NCBI GenBank assembly: GCA_003139955.1
Contig: PLHK01000085.1
Location: 1-44,700, forward strand
Direction: 5' to 3'
DNA length: 44,700 nt
Source of the DNA: Limisphaerales bacterium
Lineage (GTDB): Bacteria > Verrucomicrobiota > Verrucomicrobiia > Limisphaerales > UBA11358
The first letter of the stretch is position 1, and each line of letters starts with the position of its first letter. The notes beneath the pieces were generated by a model, which saw nothing but the letters and a program-made list of their open reading frames with translations, was not told the origin of the DNA and searched no databases. The translations under genes were made by a program, and so were the position numbers. Positions 7,108-15,396 of the stretch are shown in pieces.

Positions 7108-8961
7108 TTAGTGCGGAGTTTGCGCGGGTGATGATTGCGAACCGAGGATGTTTTGGTAAGTTTTTAATTCATCTAAAATCTGGCCTGCCAGACTTGTTTG
7201 TTGGTCAGCTTGCGCCATTTTCAAGGCCACACTGGCCGTGTTGACGGCGTTGGATTGATCTCCGGCGGCGGCGTAGGCGCGGGCAAGATTTTGCAGCGCC
7301 TCGGGCCAGTCGGGGTCAAGCCGCGAGGCCACGATAAAGTTGGTGACGGCCATTTGGTTTCGCCCTTCGGCCAGCAGCGCTTTGCCCAGATTGAAATACG
7401 GTTTGGAATAATCCCGCTGGTTTGCGATGGCGCGGGAAAATTCAAGTTCTGCTTCATGCAGCCTGCCACATTGCATCAAAGCCACCCCGTGAGAATTGCG
7501 GAGAACCGGATTATCGGGCATTTGCAGCAGCGCGACGGACAGGTGGTTTTCAGCTTCGCCAAATCTTCCGGCGTCAATCAGTTCGCGGCCCAAGACATAT
7601 TGCATATCAGGGTCAGTGGGATGAAAATGCACGGCGACGGAATAATGTTCAATCGCTTCAGTGGTGCGGCCACTTCCGTGCAAAGCTGCACCTAGCATTT
7701 CCTGGGAGAAAAGGCTTTCCGGATTGATCGCCACCGCCTGGGTGAACAAGGTGACGCTGCTTTGCCATTGCATCAATTGCCGCCGGGTCAGCATCAGGCC
7801 GCAAAGGAGAAATATCATGACGCCACCAACGACAAACGGGCGGAGTTGCCGCCGTTCAAGCAGCACCTCATTCAGGGCAAAAGCCAGGATGAGAAATATG
7901 CCGACCATCGGCAAATAGGTGTGGCGATCCGCCATTGCCTGTGAACCGGTTTGCACCAGGCCAATAACGGGAACCAGCATACCCAAATACCAGAGCCAGC
8001 CAACCAAGAGCCAGCGGAATCTAGATCTCGAACGCCAGACCAAAAATGTCACCGCAAACAAAAACATTAATGAAAACAGGCCGGCCAGCATAGGCAGCCG
8101 ACCGGGAAAATCGTAGAAGACGCAAAGTTTTAATGGGCAAAACGCTTTTCCAAGATATGCCAGATAGGCTATCGGAATGTTCACCAAGCGCATGGCAAAC
8201 GTCACTTCAGCTAGGCTTCGGATCGAACCGCTTTGGCCTTGCACCACAAACGTGATCACGCAATCAGCCACCGAAAACAACAGGAACGGAATTTTTTCGA
8301 GCAATAATCCCCAGTTTTCCCATGCAGCCATTTTCAACCCATTTTGGCCAGACGAAAATCTTTGCAGCGGCCAGTAGTCCAGCAACAAAAAAATAAAAGG
8401 CAGCGTCACCAGCATGGGTTTGGCCGCTAGGCCCGCAGCGAACAGGAGCAATGCCATCGCATATCTTGCCGGTTGCGGATGCTCGACATATCTCAGATAG
8501 GTCCAGACCGTGAGGATGAAAAAAAATGTGCTTAAAACATTTTTCCGTTCGGCAATCCAGGCCACGGATTCCACGTTAAGCGGATGCCACGCAAACAGTG
8601 CCGCTACCAGCGCACTCGGCCAGGAACATTTTGTCATCCGTTTTAACAACAGCCAAAGCAGCACGGCATTGGTCGAATGCAGCAGGATGTTGGTCAGATG
8701 ATGGCCGCCCGCAAACCGCCCGTAGGCCGACCAATCGGCCATGTGCGACACCATGGTCAGCGGATGCCAGTTGGCCGCCACCACGGACGTTAAAGCCCAT
8801 CTGACTCCATCCCATGAAAGACCATGGACTACGTTGGGATTTTCATAAACATATAGCTGGTCATCAAAATTAACGAATGGAAATCCTATGGCGGGCCAAT
8901 ACAAAACCATCGTAACCACGAAAAGCACAGTCCCGACAAGCCAGTTTTCCCGCGGGTTCAT
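7108..8961 (-). CDS. PMT-like membrane glycosyltransferase with C-terminal TPRs
   Basis: Probable GT-C fold, dolichyl-phosphate-mannose-protein mannosyltransferase-related protein. The first ~410 residues hold about ten transmembrane helices. The first luminal/periplasmic loop carries the acidic motif NFDDQLYVYENP (D33, D34), followed by NWHPLTMVSHMADW, HHLTNILLHSTNA and HPLNVESVAWIAERK, the landmarks of the TMTC-like bacterial family. From about residue 415 to 590 there are several TPR units (for example PYFNLGKALLAEGRNQMAV), expected in the periplasm. It may glycosylate proteins or act on envelope lipid-linked sugars; donor and acceptor are unknown. It starts 3 bases after ispF. Codon use is less extreme than in the neighbours. 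Confidence 0.85.
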   Translation of the reverse strand: MNPRENWLVGTVLFVVTMVLYWPAIGFPFVNFDDQLYVYENPNVVHGLSWDGVRWALTSVVAANWHPLTMVSHMADWSAYGRFAGGHHLTNILLHSTNAVLLWLLLKRMTKCSWPSALVAALFAWHPLNVESVAWIAERKNVLSTFFFILTVWTYLRYVEHPQPARYAMALLLFAAGLAAKPMLVTLPFIFLLLDYWPLQRFSSGQNGLKMAAWENWGLLLEKIPFLLFSVADCVITFVVQGQSGSIRSLAEVTFAMRLVNIPIAYLAYLGKAFCPLKLCVFYDFPGRLPMLAGLFSLMFLFAVTFLVWRSRSRFRWLLVGWLWYLGMLVPVIGLVQTGSQAMADRHTYLPMVGIFLILAFALNEVLLERRQLRPFVVGGVMIFLLCGLMLTRRQLMQWQSSVTLFTQAVAINPESLFSQEMLGAALHGSGRTTEAIEHYSVAVHFHPTDPDMQYVLGRELIDAGRFGEAENHLSVALLQMPDNPVLRNSHGVALMQCGRLHEAELEFSRAIANQRDYSKPYFNLGKALLAEGRNQMAVTNFIVASRLDPDWPEALQNLARAYAAAGDQSNAVNTASVALKMAQADQQTSLAGQILDELKTYQNILGSQSSPAQTPH

Positions 8962-8964
8962 AGC

Positions 8965-9441
8965 TTAAGGCAGATCCACACTCGCCACCGCCATCGCGGC
9001 GATGCCTTCTTCACGACCAATGAAACCCATCAGCTCGTTCGTCGTCGCCTTGACGCCGATCTGTTTTTCCGAAACGCCCAGCGCGGCGGCGATGCGTCTT
9101 TTCATTTCTGTGATATGAGGATAAATTTTGGGCGCCTGCGCGATGACCGTGGCGTCAATGTTCATAATTTTTCCACCGCGCTTGATAACTTGTTTAGCCG
9201 CTTCTTCCAGAAAAATTTTGCTCGGCACACCTTTCCAACGCGGATCGGTATTCGGAAAAAAATGGCCGATGTCCTCCTCGCCAAGCGCGCCCAGTACAGC
9301 GTCGCAGATGGCGTGCATCAGCGCGTCGGCGTCCGAATGGCCGTCGAGACCTTTTGCGTGCGGAATCTCCACGCCGCCGAGGACGCACTTGCGCCCGGCG
9401 ACCAATTGATGAACGTCATAACCGATGCCAACGTGAACCAT
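8965..9441 (-). CDS. ispF: 2-C-methyl-D-erythritol 2,4-cyclodiphosphate synthase
   Basis: MEP-pathway enzyme that cyclises CDP-methylerythritol 2-phosphate with loss of CMP. The 158-residue length is normal. The metal ligands are D9 and H11 in GIGYDVHQL and H43 in ALMHAICDAVLGA. The substrate-binding DGHSDAD segment precedes H43, and the CDP-binding VKATTNELMGF with the GREEGIAAMAVA ending is intact. ispD is not adjacent or fused. It is encoded in the minus-strand array, 3 bases before the PMT-like gene and 42 bases after the pseudopilin gene. Confidence 0.97.
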   Translation of the reverse strand: MVHVGIGYDVHQLVAGRKCVLGGVEIPHAKGLDGHSDADALMHAICDAVLGALGEEDIGHFFPNTDPRWKGVPSKIFLEEAAKQVIKRGGKIMNIDATVIAQAPKIYPHITEMKRRIAAALGVSEKQIGVKATTNELMGFIGREEGIAAMAVASVDLP

Positions 9442-9483
9442 GGGCGAAGGATAAAATTTTCACACGAAGAAAGCGAAGAAAAA

Positions 9484-10149
9484 CTACGGAACAGCCAAAC
9501 GATTCGTTGACAAATTCTCGCGTTGAAAAACTGAATCCAAATTCATGTCTTGAACTGCTTCAGCATGCGTGTCGCCGAAGGAAAAAACTCCCAAAGTATA
9601 ATTTGGACTGGCTCCGTGAAGTTCCCGTGTCCAATTCATTTTTGAAGCGCGTGAATAAATAAACAAGCCAGGCTTAAGCGGTCCACCGCCGTTTGCCAAA
9701 TTTCGATCGCCGGTCAAAATATTGTTCGCCGCATTCGTCCCAGCATCAAGCGAAATAAAGTAACTGTTATTCTGATTTCTAAATTGAGCAAAGTTTGCGG
9801 CTGGGATTCGGTTCGTATCCGTCCGGCACATAAACAATGTCGTTTCGCGCAGATAATTTGACAGACATTGAAAACTTGACGCGGCATAGCCTCTGGCCGC
9901 GGCTTCTTGCGCTCCGCCGTTTGTGGTCGCAACCTGCCATGGAAATTGATCGTTGTTATCTGTTTTCCACATCGTAAAACCAATCGCTATTAGCTTCTGG
10001 TTGTGCATACACCAGACGGTGTAATTTGAGCCTCTACGGGATAAAGCTGGAAGGAACAATACGGCAATAATGAACAAGATAGCCAGCACTGCGAGGACTT
10101 CGATCAGTGTGAGTCCCTTACATTTTGCTTTGACAGAAAGCAGTTTCAT
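9484..10149 (-). CDS. Type II secretion/type IV pilus-like pseudopilin
   Basis: Prepilin-type protein of 221 residues from the ATG at 10147-10149. The reading frame stays open to a TTG at 10188, but the ATG puts the leader MKLLSVKAKCKG directly before the peptidase site. The motif GLTLIEVLAVLAILFIIAVLFLPAL contains the prepilin peptidase cleavage site after G, the conserved E at +5 and the hydrophobic helix. The remaining part resembles the secreted DUF1559-like pseudopilins abundant in Planctomycetes and Verrucomicrobiota, with cysteines and a late SFGDTHAEAV segment. It is isolated from other pilus or secretion genes in this strand, though gspE is elsewhere in the window. Base composition is lower in GC than the neighbours. 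Confidence 0.88.
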   Translation of the reverse strand: MKLLSVKAKCKGLTLIEVLAVLAILFIIAVLFLPALSRRGSNYTVWCMHNQKLIAIGFTMWKTDNNDQFPWQVATTNGGAQEAAARGYAASSFQCLSNYLRETTLFMCRTDTNRIPAANFAQFRNQNNSYFISLDAGTNAANNILTGDRNLANGGGPLKPGLFIYSRASKMNWTRELHGASPNYTLGVFSFGDTHAEAVQDMNLDSVFQRENLSTNRLAVP

Positions 10150-10197
10150 GGCTTGCCGGAAATTAATCTCAATTACGGCAACGAACAAGCCAGATTA

Positions 10198-11376
10198 TCA
10201 AGCTTCGATTTTAACTTCCGGCAGCGTCAAGAAAAATGTCGCGCCTTTGCCGGGTTCACTTTCCACGCGCACCTCGCCGCCGTGCGCCTGCACGATGTGT
10301 TTCACAATCGAAAGTCCCAAACCCGTGCCACCTTGGTCGCGCGAACGCGCCTTGTCCACGCGATAAAACCTTTCAAACACCCGGTCAATCGCTTCCGGCG
10401 GAATGCCCGGCCCGTCGTCGCGCACAAAAATTTCCAGCGCGCCGTCATCCCGTTTTTTCCCACCAACGATGACGCGGCCTTGCGCGCGACCGTATTTGAT
10501 GGCGTTGTCCACGAGGTTTGCGAGTACTTGATCGAGCCGGTTCACGTCACCGTTCGCCGTGAGTTCCGGCAGTTCGTTGACCAGCTCCACATTTTTATTT
10601 TCCGCCTTCGCGTTTAAGTCCGTTAAAACCTTTTCCGCCAGCGCGCGTATTTTGACCGGTTGCAAATTTAATTTAATTTTTTCGGATTCCAGCGCGGAAA
10701 TCGTCAGCAAATCCTGGATCAGCAAATCCAGCCGGTTCGCGTTGCGCTCGATGATTTTCAGAAAACGCTCGGCCACTTCGGGATTGTCGCGCGCGCCATC
10801 GAGCAGCGTCTCGACATAACCTTTGATGAGCGAAAGCGGCGTGCGCAATTCATGACTGACGTTGGCGACAAATTCCTCGCGCGTGCGCTCAAGCTGTTTC
10901 AGCCGCGTCAAATCGCGGAAGACCAAAATCGTTCCGTCGCGTTCGCCGGCGGCGTTTGTGATGACGGCGGCGTTGACCTGCAACCAGCGCTCGTTCAAAT
11001 CCGGCAGCTTGATTTCGTAATCCAGCACCTGCTGTTCCGCCTCGACGCGGCGGATGAGTTCGTCCAGCTCGTGCAGGCGGAGCGCTTCGACGATGGTTTT
11101 GCCGCGCAATTCCGTTTTGAGGCCGAAGAGATTTTTGAAAGCGCGGTTGACGAGATAAATTTTCCGGCTGCGGTCGAGCAGCAACAAACCTTCGAGCATC
11201 GAATTGAACAAAACTTGTTGCTGCGCCTTCGCGTCAAGCGAGGTTTGCTGCTGCTTGCGCTGGGAAGCTTCAATCTCCGCCGCGCGCCGTTCCGACTGCG
11301 CGTTGAACTTCGCGCGCCACCAGAAATGGAGGCCGACGAGCGCGGCGAGCGTGAGAATGAAAAGTAAAAGCCACAC
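10198..11376 (-). CDS. phoR: PhoR-like sensor histidine kinase
   Basis: Membrane sensor kinase, 392 residues from a GTG start at 11374-11376. One N-terminal transmembrane helix (about 2-20) is followed by a coiled coil (27-55) and a PAS domain (about 55-160). The HisKA domain carries phospho-accepting H175 in NVSHELRTPLS, and the HATPase domain has the N box (LANLVDNAIKYG), VRDDGPGIPPEA and GTGLGLSIVKHI. There is no sizeable periplasmic domain, as in PhoR-type kinases. It lies downstream of the matching OmpR-class regulator with a palindromic repeat between them. The phosphate assignment rests on the architecture and the Pho-box-like array upstream of the pair; no pst genes are in the window. 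Confidence 0.88.
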   Translation of the reverse strand: MWLLLFILTLAALVGLHFWWRAKFNAQSERRAAEIEASQRKQQQTSLDAKAQQQVLFNSMLEGLLLLDRSRKIYLVNRAFKNLFGLKTELRGKTIVEALRLHELDELIRRVEAEQQVLDYEIKLPDLNERWLQVNAAVITNAAGERDGTILVFRDLTRLKQLERTREEFVANVSHELRTPLSLIKGYVETLLDGARDNPEVAERFLKIIERNANRLDLLIQDLLTISALESEKIKLNLQPVKIRALAEKVLTDLNAKAENKNVELVNELPELTANGDVNRLDQVLANLVDNAIKYGRAQGRVIVGGKKRDDGALEIFVRDDGPGIPPEAIDRVFERFYRVDKARSRDQGGTGLGLSIVKHIVQAHGGEVRVESEPGKGATFFLTLPEVKIEA

Positions 11377-11387
11377 AGGAATTATTT

Positions 11388-11476
11388 AACCACGGATGGA
11401 TAAGGATGCACACGGATAAAAATCAAATACTGAATCGCCCTGCCCCATCCGTGTTTATCAGTGCCCATCCGTAGTT
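11388..11476. repeat. Palindromic dispersed repeat, ACGGAT type
   Basis: Two 30-nt arms (11388-11417 and 11447-11476) form an imperfect inverted repeat with 23 of 30 positions pairing and a 29-nt loop. Each arm contains a short internal repeat (CACGGAT twice in the left arm). It occupies nearly the whole gap between the phoB-like and phoR-like genes, so it should form a hairpin in their joint transcript and could adjust the ratio of the two products. It has the same overall build as the repeats at 23725 and 24701 but an unrelated sequence. Confidence 0.75.
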
Positions 11477-11479
11477 GAT

Positions 11480-12160
11480 TTATTCGACGAAGCGATAGCC
11501 CACGCCGCGCACCGTGTCCAAGTGCTTCGACGCCGCGCCGATTTTTTCGCGTAACCGCCGCATGTGCGTGTCCACCGTGCGCGTGTCAATCACACTGTCG
11601 TATTCCCACACGTCGCGCAAAAGCTGGTCGCGCGACTGCACACGACCCGCGCGCTGCGCGAGCACGGTGAGCAGCTTGAACTCCGTCGCCGTCATTTCGA
11701 TGGGCTTGTTCTTCCAACTCACGACGTGGCGCGGCAAATCAATCAGCAAATCGCCGAAGCGCAGTTGTTCCTTCGGCTTTTCCTCGGTTTGAAAACGCGA
11801 AAGAATTTTTTTCACGCGTAAGAGCAGTTCGCGCGGACTGAACGGCTTCGTCAAATAATCATCCGCGCCGAGTTCTAGGCCGAGCACACGATCAATCTCC
11901 GCAGCCTTGGCCGTGAGCATGATGATGGGCACCTTCGCCGTCGCCGCGTCGAGGCGCAGCGTCTTGCAGATCTCGAAGCCGTCCATCTCCGGCAACATCA
12001 CGTCCAGCACGATGAGGTCTGGCGTCTGCGCGCGGGCTTTTTTGAGCGCCTCCGCGCCATCGGCCGCCGTGGTCACGGCGTAACCGGCCTGCTTCAAATT
12101 GAACTCGACGAGTTCCACCGCTTCCGGCTCGTCATCCACAACTAAAATTCGCGGTTTCAC
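11480..12160 (-). CDS. phoB: PhoB-like OmpR-family response regulator
   Basis: DNA-binding response regulator of 226 residues, GTG start at 12158-12160. The receiver domain shows the acidic pair D9/D10, phosphoacceptor D53 in IVLDVMLPEMDG, the T in MLTAKA and the K in LTKPF. The C-terminal winged helix (about 130-226) has the family features EFKLLTVLAQRAG, RDQLLRDVWEYD and DTRTVDTHMRRLREKIG, ending in VRGVGYRFVE. It pairs with the PhoR-like kinase downstream. The name reflects this architecture and the 11-bp-spaced GTCAC array 46-72 bases upstream of the start, which suggests autoregulation. Other OmpR-class roles cannot be excluded. Confidence 0.88.
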   Translation of the reverse strand: MKPRILVVDDEPEAVELVEFNLKQAGYAVTTAADGAEALKKARAQTPDLIVLDVMLPEMDGFEICKTLRLDAATAKVPIIMLTAKAAEIDRVLGLELGADDYLTKPFSPRELLLRVKKILSRFQTEEKPKEQLRFGDLLIDLPRHVVSWKNKPIEMTATEFKLLTVLAQRAGRVQSRDQLLRDVWEYDSVIDTRTVDTHMRRLREKIGAASKHLDTVRGVGYRFVE

Positions 12161-12205
12161 GCTGGCAGTGTGACACGCCGCAATTCGTCACACAATTTCA
12201 ATCCC

Positions 12206-12232
12206 GTGACAACCGTGTGACGATTCGGTGAC
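12206..12232 (-). promoter_or_regulatory. Pho-box-like direct repeat array upstream of phoB-like gene
   Basis: On the minus strand GTCAC occurs three times at exactly 11-bp spacing (plus-strand GTGAC at 12206, 12217 and 12228). One further GTGAC in the same orientation is at 12170, and an inverted copy is at 12187. PhoB binds direct repeats of a TGTCA-type half-site with 11-bp period, so this fits an autoregulatory operator located 46-72 bases before the GTG start. It is an inference from spacing; no matching second site was found elsewhere in the window. Confidence 0.6.
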
Positions 12233-12310
12233 GGAAAGTTTTTGTCGCGCGAAGGCCGCGAAGAAAATTTACAACTTGTTTAGACATTAAGAAAACCACG
12301 AGTAAGCGGT

Positions 12311-12544
12311 CTAATCTGGCGAAGTAAAAACTCCCCATTGTGGCCGTCCGTCTGGTGGTGCTGTCGGCTTATAATCAGGATTTATCTGTTTCCACTGCCA
12401 ATCTGATTGCGCCTGATTGCTCATAACGCATCCGGTCATCAAGGTGACGAGTAAAACCAAAAATAATCCAATAAATATAAGATTGTGATTCACCAGTATT
12501 TGTAACCAGTCTCGTTTCACATTTGAAAAGTATGCACACGGCAA
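12311..12544 (-). CDS. Small putative lipoprotein, hypothetical
   Basis: Function not recognised. The frame is open for 77 residues from a TTG. A hydrophobic segment followed by a lipobox-like LMTGC suggests a lipoprotein. A GTG at 12491-12493 would give a typical short lipoprotein leader (about 22 residues before the cysteine), and a GTG at 12518-12520 is also possible. The mature part is short, with QWKQINPDYKPTAPPDGRP and no domain. It is AT-rich and lies 29 bases downstream of the DUF2442 gene. Support is only the signal-like segment, so the call is tentative. Confidence 0.45.
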   Translation of the reverse strand: MPCAYFSNVKRDWLQILVNHNLIFIGLFLVLLVTLMTGCVMSNQAQSDWQWKQINPDYKPTAPPDGRPQWGVFTSPD

Positions 12545-12573
12545 ATTTCTGTCTAGCGTTCTTTGCTCCGCGA

Positions 12574-12798
12574 CTATTTTTTCCGAAGCTGGCCGTAATC
12601 GCCTTCAAGCAGGCCGCGAAAAGACAAGTCCTTGTCCAAGTCCGGCCAGTGCAGACCGAACGGCGAGACTTCAATGCGGTTTAACTGACGAGGCGTGCCG
12701 TGCGCCAGCCGGGGATTGGCCGCGACAGGAAAACGAATCTCCACGCCGCTCTTCATGCAGACATTGATGAATCCATCCTTCTCAAAAATCGTCGGCAT
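12574..12798 (-). CDS. DUF2442 family protein
   Basis: A 74-residue protein matching the DUF2442 pattern: a short beta segment, then VEIRFPVAANPRLAHGTPRQ and the diagnostic FGLHWPDLDKDLSFRGLLEG ending. DUF2442 proteins often sit beside DUF4160 proteins in gene pairs that resemble toxin-antitoxin modules. No DUF4160 partner is seen here; the neighbour is a small putative lipoprotein. It is soluble, with no signal peptide. Molecular function of the family is not established. Confidence 0.8.
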   Translation of the reverse strand: MPTIFEKDGFINVCMKSGVEIRFPVAANPRLAHGTPRQLNRIEVSPFGLHWPDLDKDLSFRGLLEGDYGQLRKK

Positions 12799-12909
12799 AA
12801 TCGCAATGAGGTTTAATTCAATCTGGTAGTTCCAAACTTATTTTGCGTCCGTATTTTTGTCCACGACATTCCGCTTTCGCCGCATTAGAAAATTTGCCAC
12901 GCTCGCTTC

Positions 12910-14322
12910 ATGCCGATACCCGTCATCAGCACCGCGCAGATGCGCGAATGGGAACGCGCCACCTGGGCCACCGGCCAGACCGAAGCCGAGGTCATCCGCC
13001 GCGTCGGTAAACGTGTCGCGCGCCGCGCGCGCAAGCTGACACGGGCAGGCGACACGATTCTTTTTCTCGTCGGCAAAGGCCACAACGGCGACGACGTTCG
13101 CGCCGCCACCAAGCAGCTCGAAGGCCGCCGCGCCGAGGTTCTGGAAATGTTTTTGCCGGACACCGATCTGCTGCCGCTGGAACAAGCCTTGTCGGAAAAA
13201 CCCGCGCTCATCGTGGACGGACTTTTCGGCATCGGTTTGAACCGTCAGCTCTCCGCCGCCTGGCAGAAAATTATTTCCACCATCAACACTTCAAAAATTC
13301 CCGTGCTCGCGGTTGACGTCCCTTCCGGCCTGAACGCGGACACGGGCGAAAATTTTGGCGCGGCGATCGAAGCGGTGGTCACGCTCACCATCGGCGCGCC
13401 AAAAAATGGTTTGCTCGCGCCGGCCGCGTGGCCATTCGTCGGGCGATTGGAAGTGACGGAAGACATCGGCCTCGTCCCCTGCCCGCTGCAATCGGAATTG
13501 AACTGGACGCTACCGGAAGATTTTCAAAATTTTCCACCTACGCGCAATGTGGCTGGAAACAAAGGCGATTTCGGCCACGCCACCATTGTCGCAGGCAGTT
13601 TTGGTTTTCACGGCGCGGCGGTATTGACGGCGCGCGGCGCGCAGCGGGCGCAAACGGGGCTTGTCACCGTGTTCACGCAGGAAAATATTTTTGCGCCCGT
13701 CGCCGCGCAGTTGCAGGCCGCGATGGTGAATATTTGGAAACAGCAAATGGAGTTGCCAAAAAAGACTTCCGCGCTGCTCATCGGGCCGGGGCTGGCCGCG
13801 CCGGAAATTTCAACCGAACTTAAAATCTTCACGCAAAAGCTCTGGCGCACCGCGACATTTCCCTTGGTCGTGGATGCGAGCGCGCTGGATTTTCTGGTAA
13901 CCGAAGCGTTGCCGGAAAATTTCGTCCGTGTGCTGACGCCGCATCCGGGCGAGGCGGCGCGGTTGCTCAAAACGACGGCTGCGCAGGTGCAATCGAATCG
14001 CGTCGCAGCGTTGCGTGAGATTTCAAAAAAATTCGGCGACTGCTGGGTGGTGTTGAAGGGCAGCGAAACTTTGGTCGGACGCAGCGCGGGAAAAATTTTT
14101 GTGAACGGCTCCGGCAATCCGCAGCTCGCGCAGGGCGGCAGCGGTGATTTGCTGGCGGGCTTCATCGCGGGCTTGCTGGCGCAACCGACATTGGCGGCGC
14201 AGGTGGAAACGACGTTGCGCTACGCGGTCTGGCAGCACGGTGCGGCGGCGGACAAACTTTCACTCGCGCGGCACAACTGGACGGTGGAAGATTTGGCTGC
14301 GGAAATCGGGAATGCGCGGTGA
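12910..14322 (+). CDS. nnr: Bifunctional NAD(P)HX epimerase/dehydratase
   Basis: Repairs hydrated NAD(P)H. The 470 residues comprise an N-terminal YjeF_N epimerase domain (about 1-205) and a C-terminal ADP/ATP-dependent dehydratase domain (about 210-470). Dehydratase landmarks are GNKGDFGHATIVAGS, PLVVDASALDFL, VLTPHPGEAARLL and the GGSGDLLAGFIAGLLAQ loop. The epimerase domain is divergent: the usual glycine-rich nucleotide loop reads GKGHNGDDV, and the N-terminal helix lacks the common MENAG-like motif, while DVPSGLNADTG is conserved. The dehydratase half should be active; epimerase activity is less certain. The ATG at 12910 fits the family N-terminus. Confidence 0.92.
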   Translation: MPIPVISTAQMREWERATWATGQTEAEVIRRVGKRVARRARKLTRAGDTILFLVGKGHNGDDVRAATKQLEGRRAEVLEMFLPDTDLLPLEQALSEKPALIVDGLFGIGLNRQLSAAWQKIISTINTSKIPVLAVDVPSGLNADTGENFGAAIEAVVTLTIGAPKNGLLAPAAWPFVGRLEVTEDIGLVPCPLQSELNWTLPEDFQNFPPTRNVAGNKGDFGHATIVAGSFGFHGAAVLTARGAQRAQTGLVTVFTQENIFAPVAAQLQAAMVNIWKQQMELPKKTSALLIGPGLAAPEISTELKIFTQKLWRTATFPLVVDASALDFLVTEALPENFVRVLTPHPGEAARLLKTTAAQVQSNRVAALREISKKFGDCWVVLKGSETLVGRSAGKIFVNGSGNPQLAQGGSGDLLAGFIAGLLAQPTLAAQVETTLRYAVWQHGAAADKLSLARHNWTVEDLAAEIGNAR

Positions 14323-14337
14323 GGCGGAAAATTTTTC

Positions 14338-15384
14338 TCACCGCACTTTTTCAATCTCAATCCGCGACGGGTCATTGATGCCGAGTTGGAGCAGCACGGC
14401 GTTGGTGTAAATCTCATAGTTCATCTGCGGCGGCGGGATGTCGAAGAGTTTCCGCTGGTGTGCGAGTTCCTTGAGCGCGAGCGTGTCGAGCGCGACGGGA
14501 TCGCGGCTCAACCAAATCTGGTTGAGCACGGTCGCGTATTGCAGGTAGCTCGCGGGGCCGCCCTGATACTGGCCGAGCAAGGCGTCGGTGACGTTCAGCA
14601 CCACACGGTCGCCCACGCTGGGCAGCGCGTAAATCTCCGGCAGCGCGACGGACAAGCGATCGGGATCGCCTTCAAACCGGCGCGTGTTGTCAACGCTGCC
14701 GAGCGTGAGACTGAAAAAATGGCCGCACACGCCGGCGTCGTTTTCGTTCAGCAACGGCGCGACGGAAATGATTTTGGTCATCTGCTGGCTGACGAGCTTG
14801 GAGACAAAGGATTTTTTGCCGACGCCGACGCCTTTTTTTCCGAACTCCGAATCGCCCCACACGAGCGAGCCGACGACCGGCGAGTCGGGCAAATAAAAAT
14901 TCGTTTCGTCGTAACCGGCCTCGACCGCACCGGCCACGCGGACGCCAAATTGCGCGCCAAGTTGGAAAAATCCGGCAGTGCGCAAATCAGCGGCGTGCTT
15001 GTCCCAAATAATAATTTGGGTCGGCGGCAAGCCGGCGGCGAGCAGGCCGCGCACAATGGCGGCGACCACGGCGGGACGCGTGCCGGACAACGGACCGGGT
15101 TGCGAAAAAACTTTTATGCCGACGGTGTCGTTGGTCTGGACGAGGCTGCGCCACGCGTCGGAGACATTGGCGGTGCGGGTCAACGCGAACAGGCCGAGGT
15201 CAAAGGCGGCAGCCACGCGCGCGTCGTCCGCGAGAAAGGCGGATTGCAGGCCGACGCCGTCCACTTGGACGACGCGAACGGTGCTGTTAGTCGCGTGCAG
15301 CGGAAAAAAATCCGCCGCGAAGACGGAATTGAATCCGCCGAGCAGCGTGATTAAGAGAATTTGCAGCTGTGCGTTTCTTGACAC
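14338..15384 (-). CDS. Secreted DUF362 domain protein
   Basis: The 348-residue protein starts with GTG at 15382-15384, giving a signal peptide (QLQILLITLLGGFNSVFA) with likely cleavage near residue 23. The rest matches the DUF362 pattern: VGIKVFSQPGPLSGTRPAVV, a segment predicting an alpha/beta nucleotide-like fold with TQIIIWDKHAADL, and the late NQIWLSRDPVALDTLAL. No iron-sulfur cysteine motif is present, unlike DUF362 proteins fused to ferredoxins. It is convergent with the NAD(P)HX repair gene (15 bases between stops) and divergent from a TPR lipoprotein with at most 30 bases between starts. Function of the family is unknown. Confidence 0.85.
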   Translation of the reverse strand: MSRNAQLQILLITLLGGFNSVFAADFFPLHATNSTVRVVQVDGVGLQSAFLADDARVAAAFDLGLFALTRTANVSDAWRSLVQTNDTVGIKVFSQPGPLSGTRPAVVAAIVRGLLAAGLPPTQIIIWDKHAADLRTAGFFQLGAQFGVRVAGAVEAGYDETNFYLPDSPVVGSLVWGDSEFGKKGVGVGKKSFVSKLVSQQMTKIISVAPLLNENDAGVCGHFFSLTLGSVDNTRRFEGDPDRLSVALPEIYALPSVGDRVVLNVTDALLGQYQGGPASYLQYATVLNQIWLSRDPVALDTLALKELAHQRKLFDIPPPQMNYEIYTNAVLLQLGINDPSRIEIEKVR

Positions 15385-15396
15385 TTTCGAGCGCGG

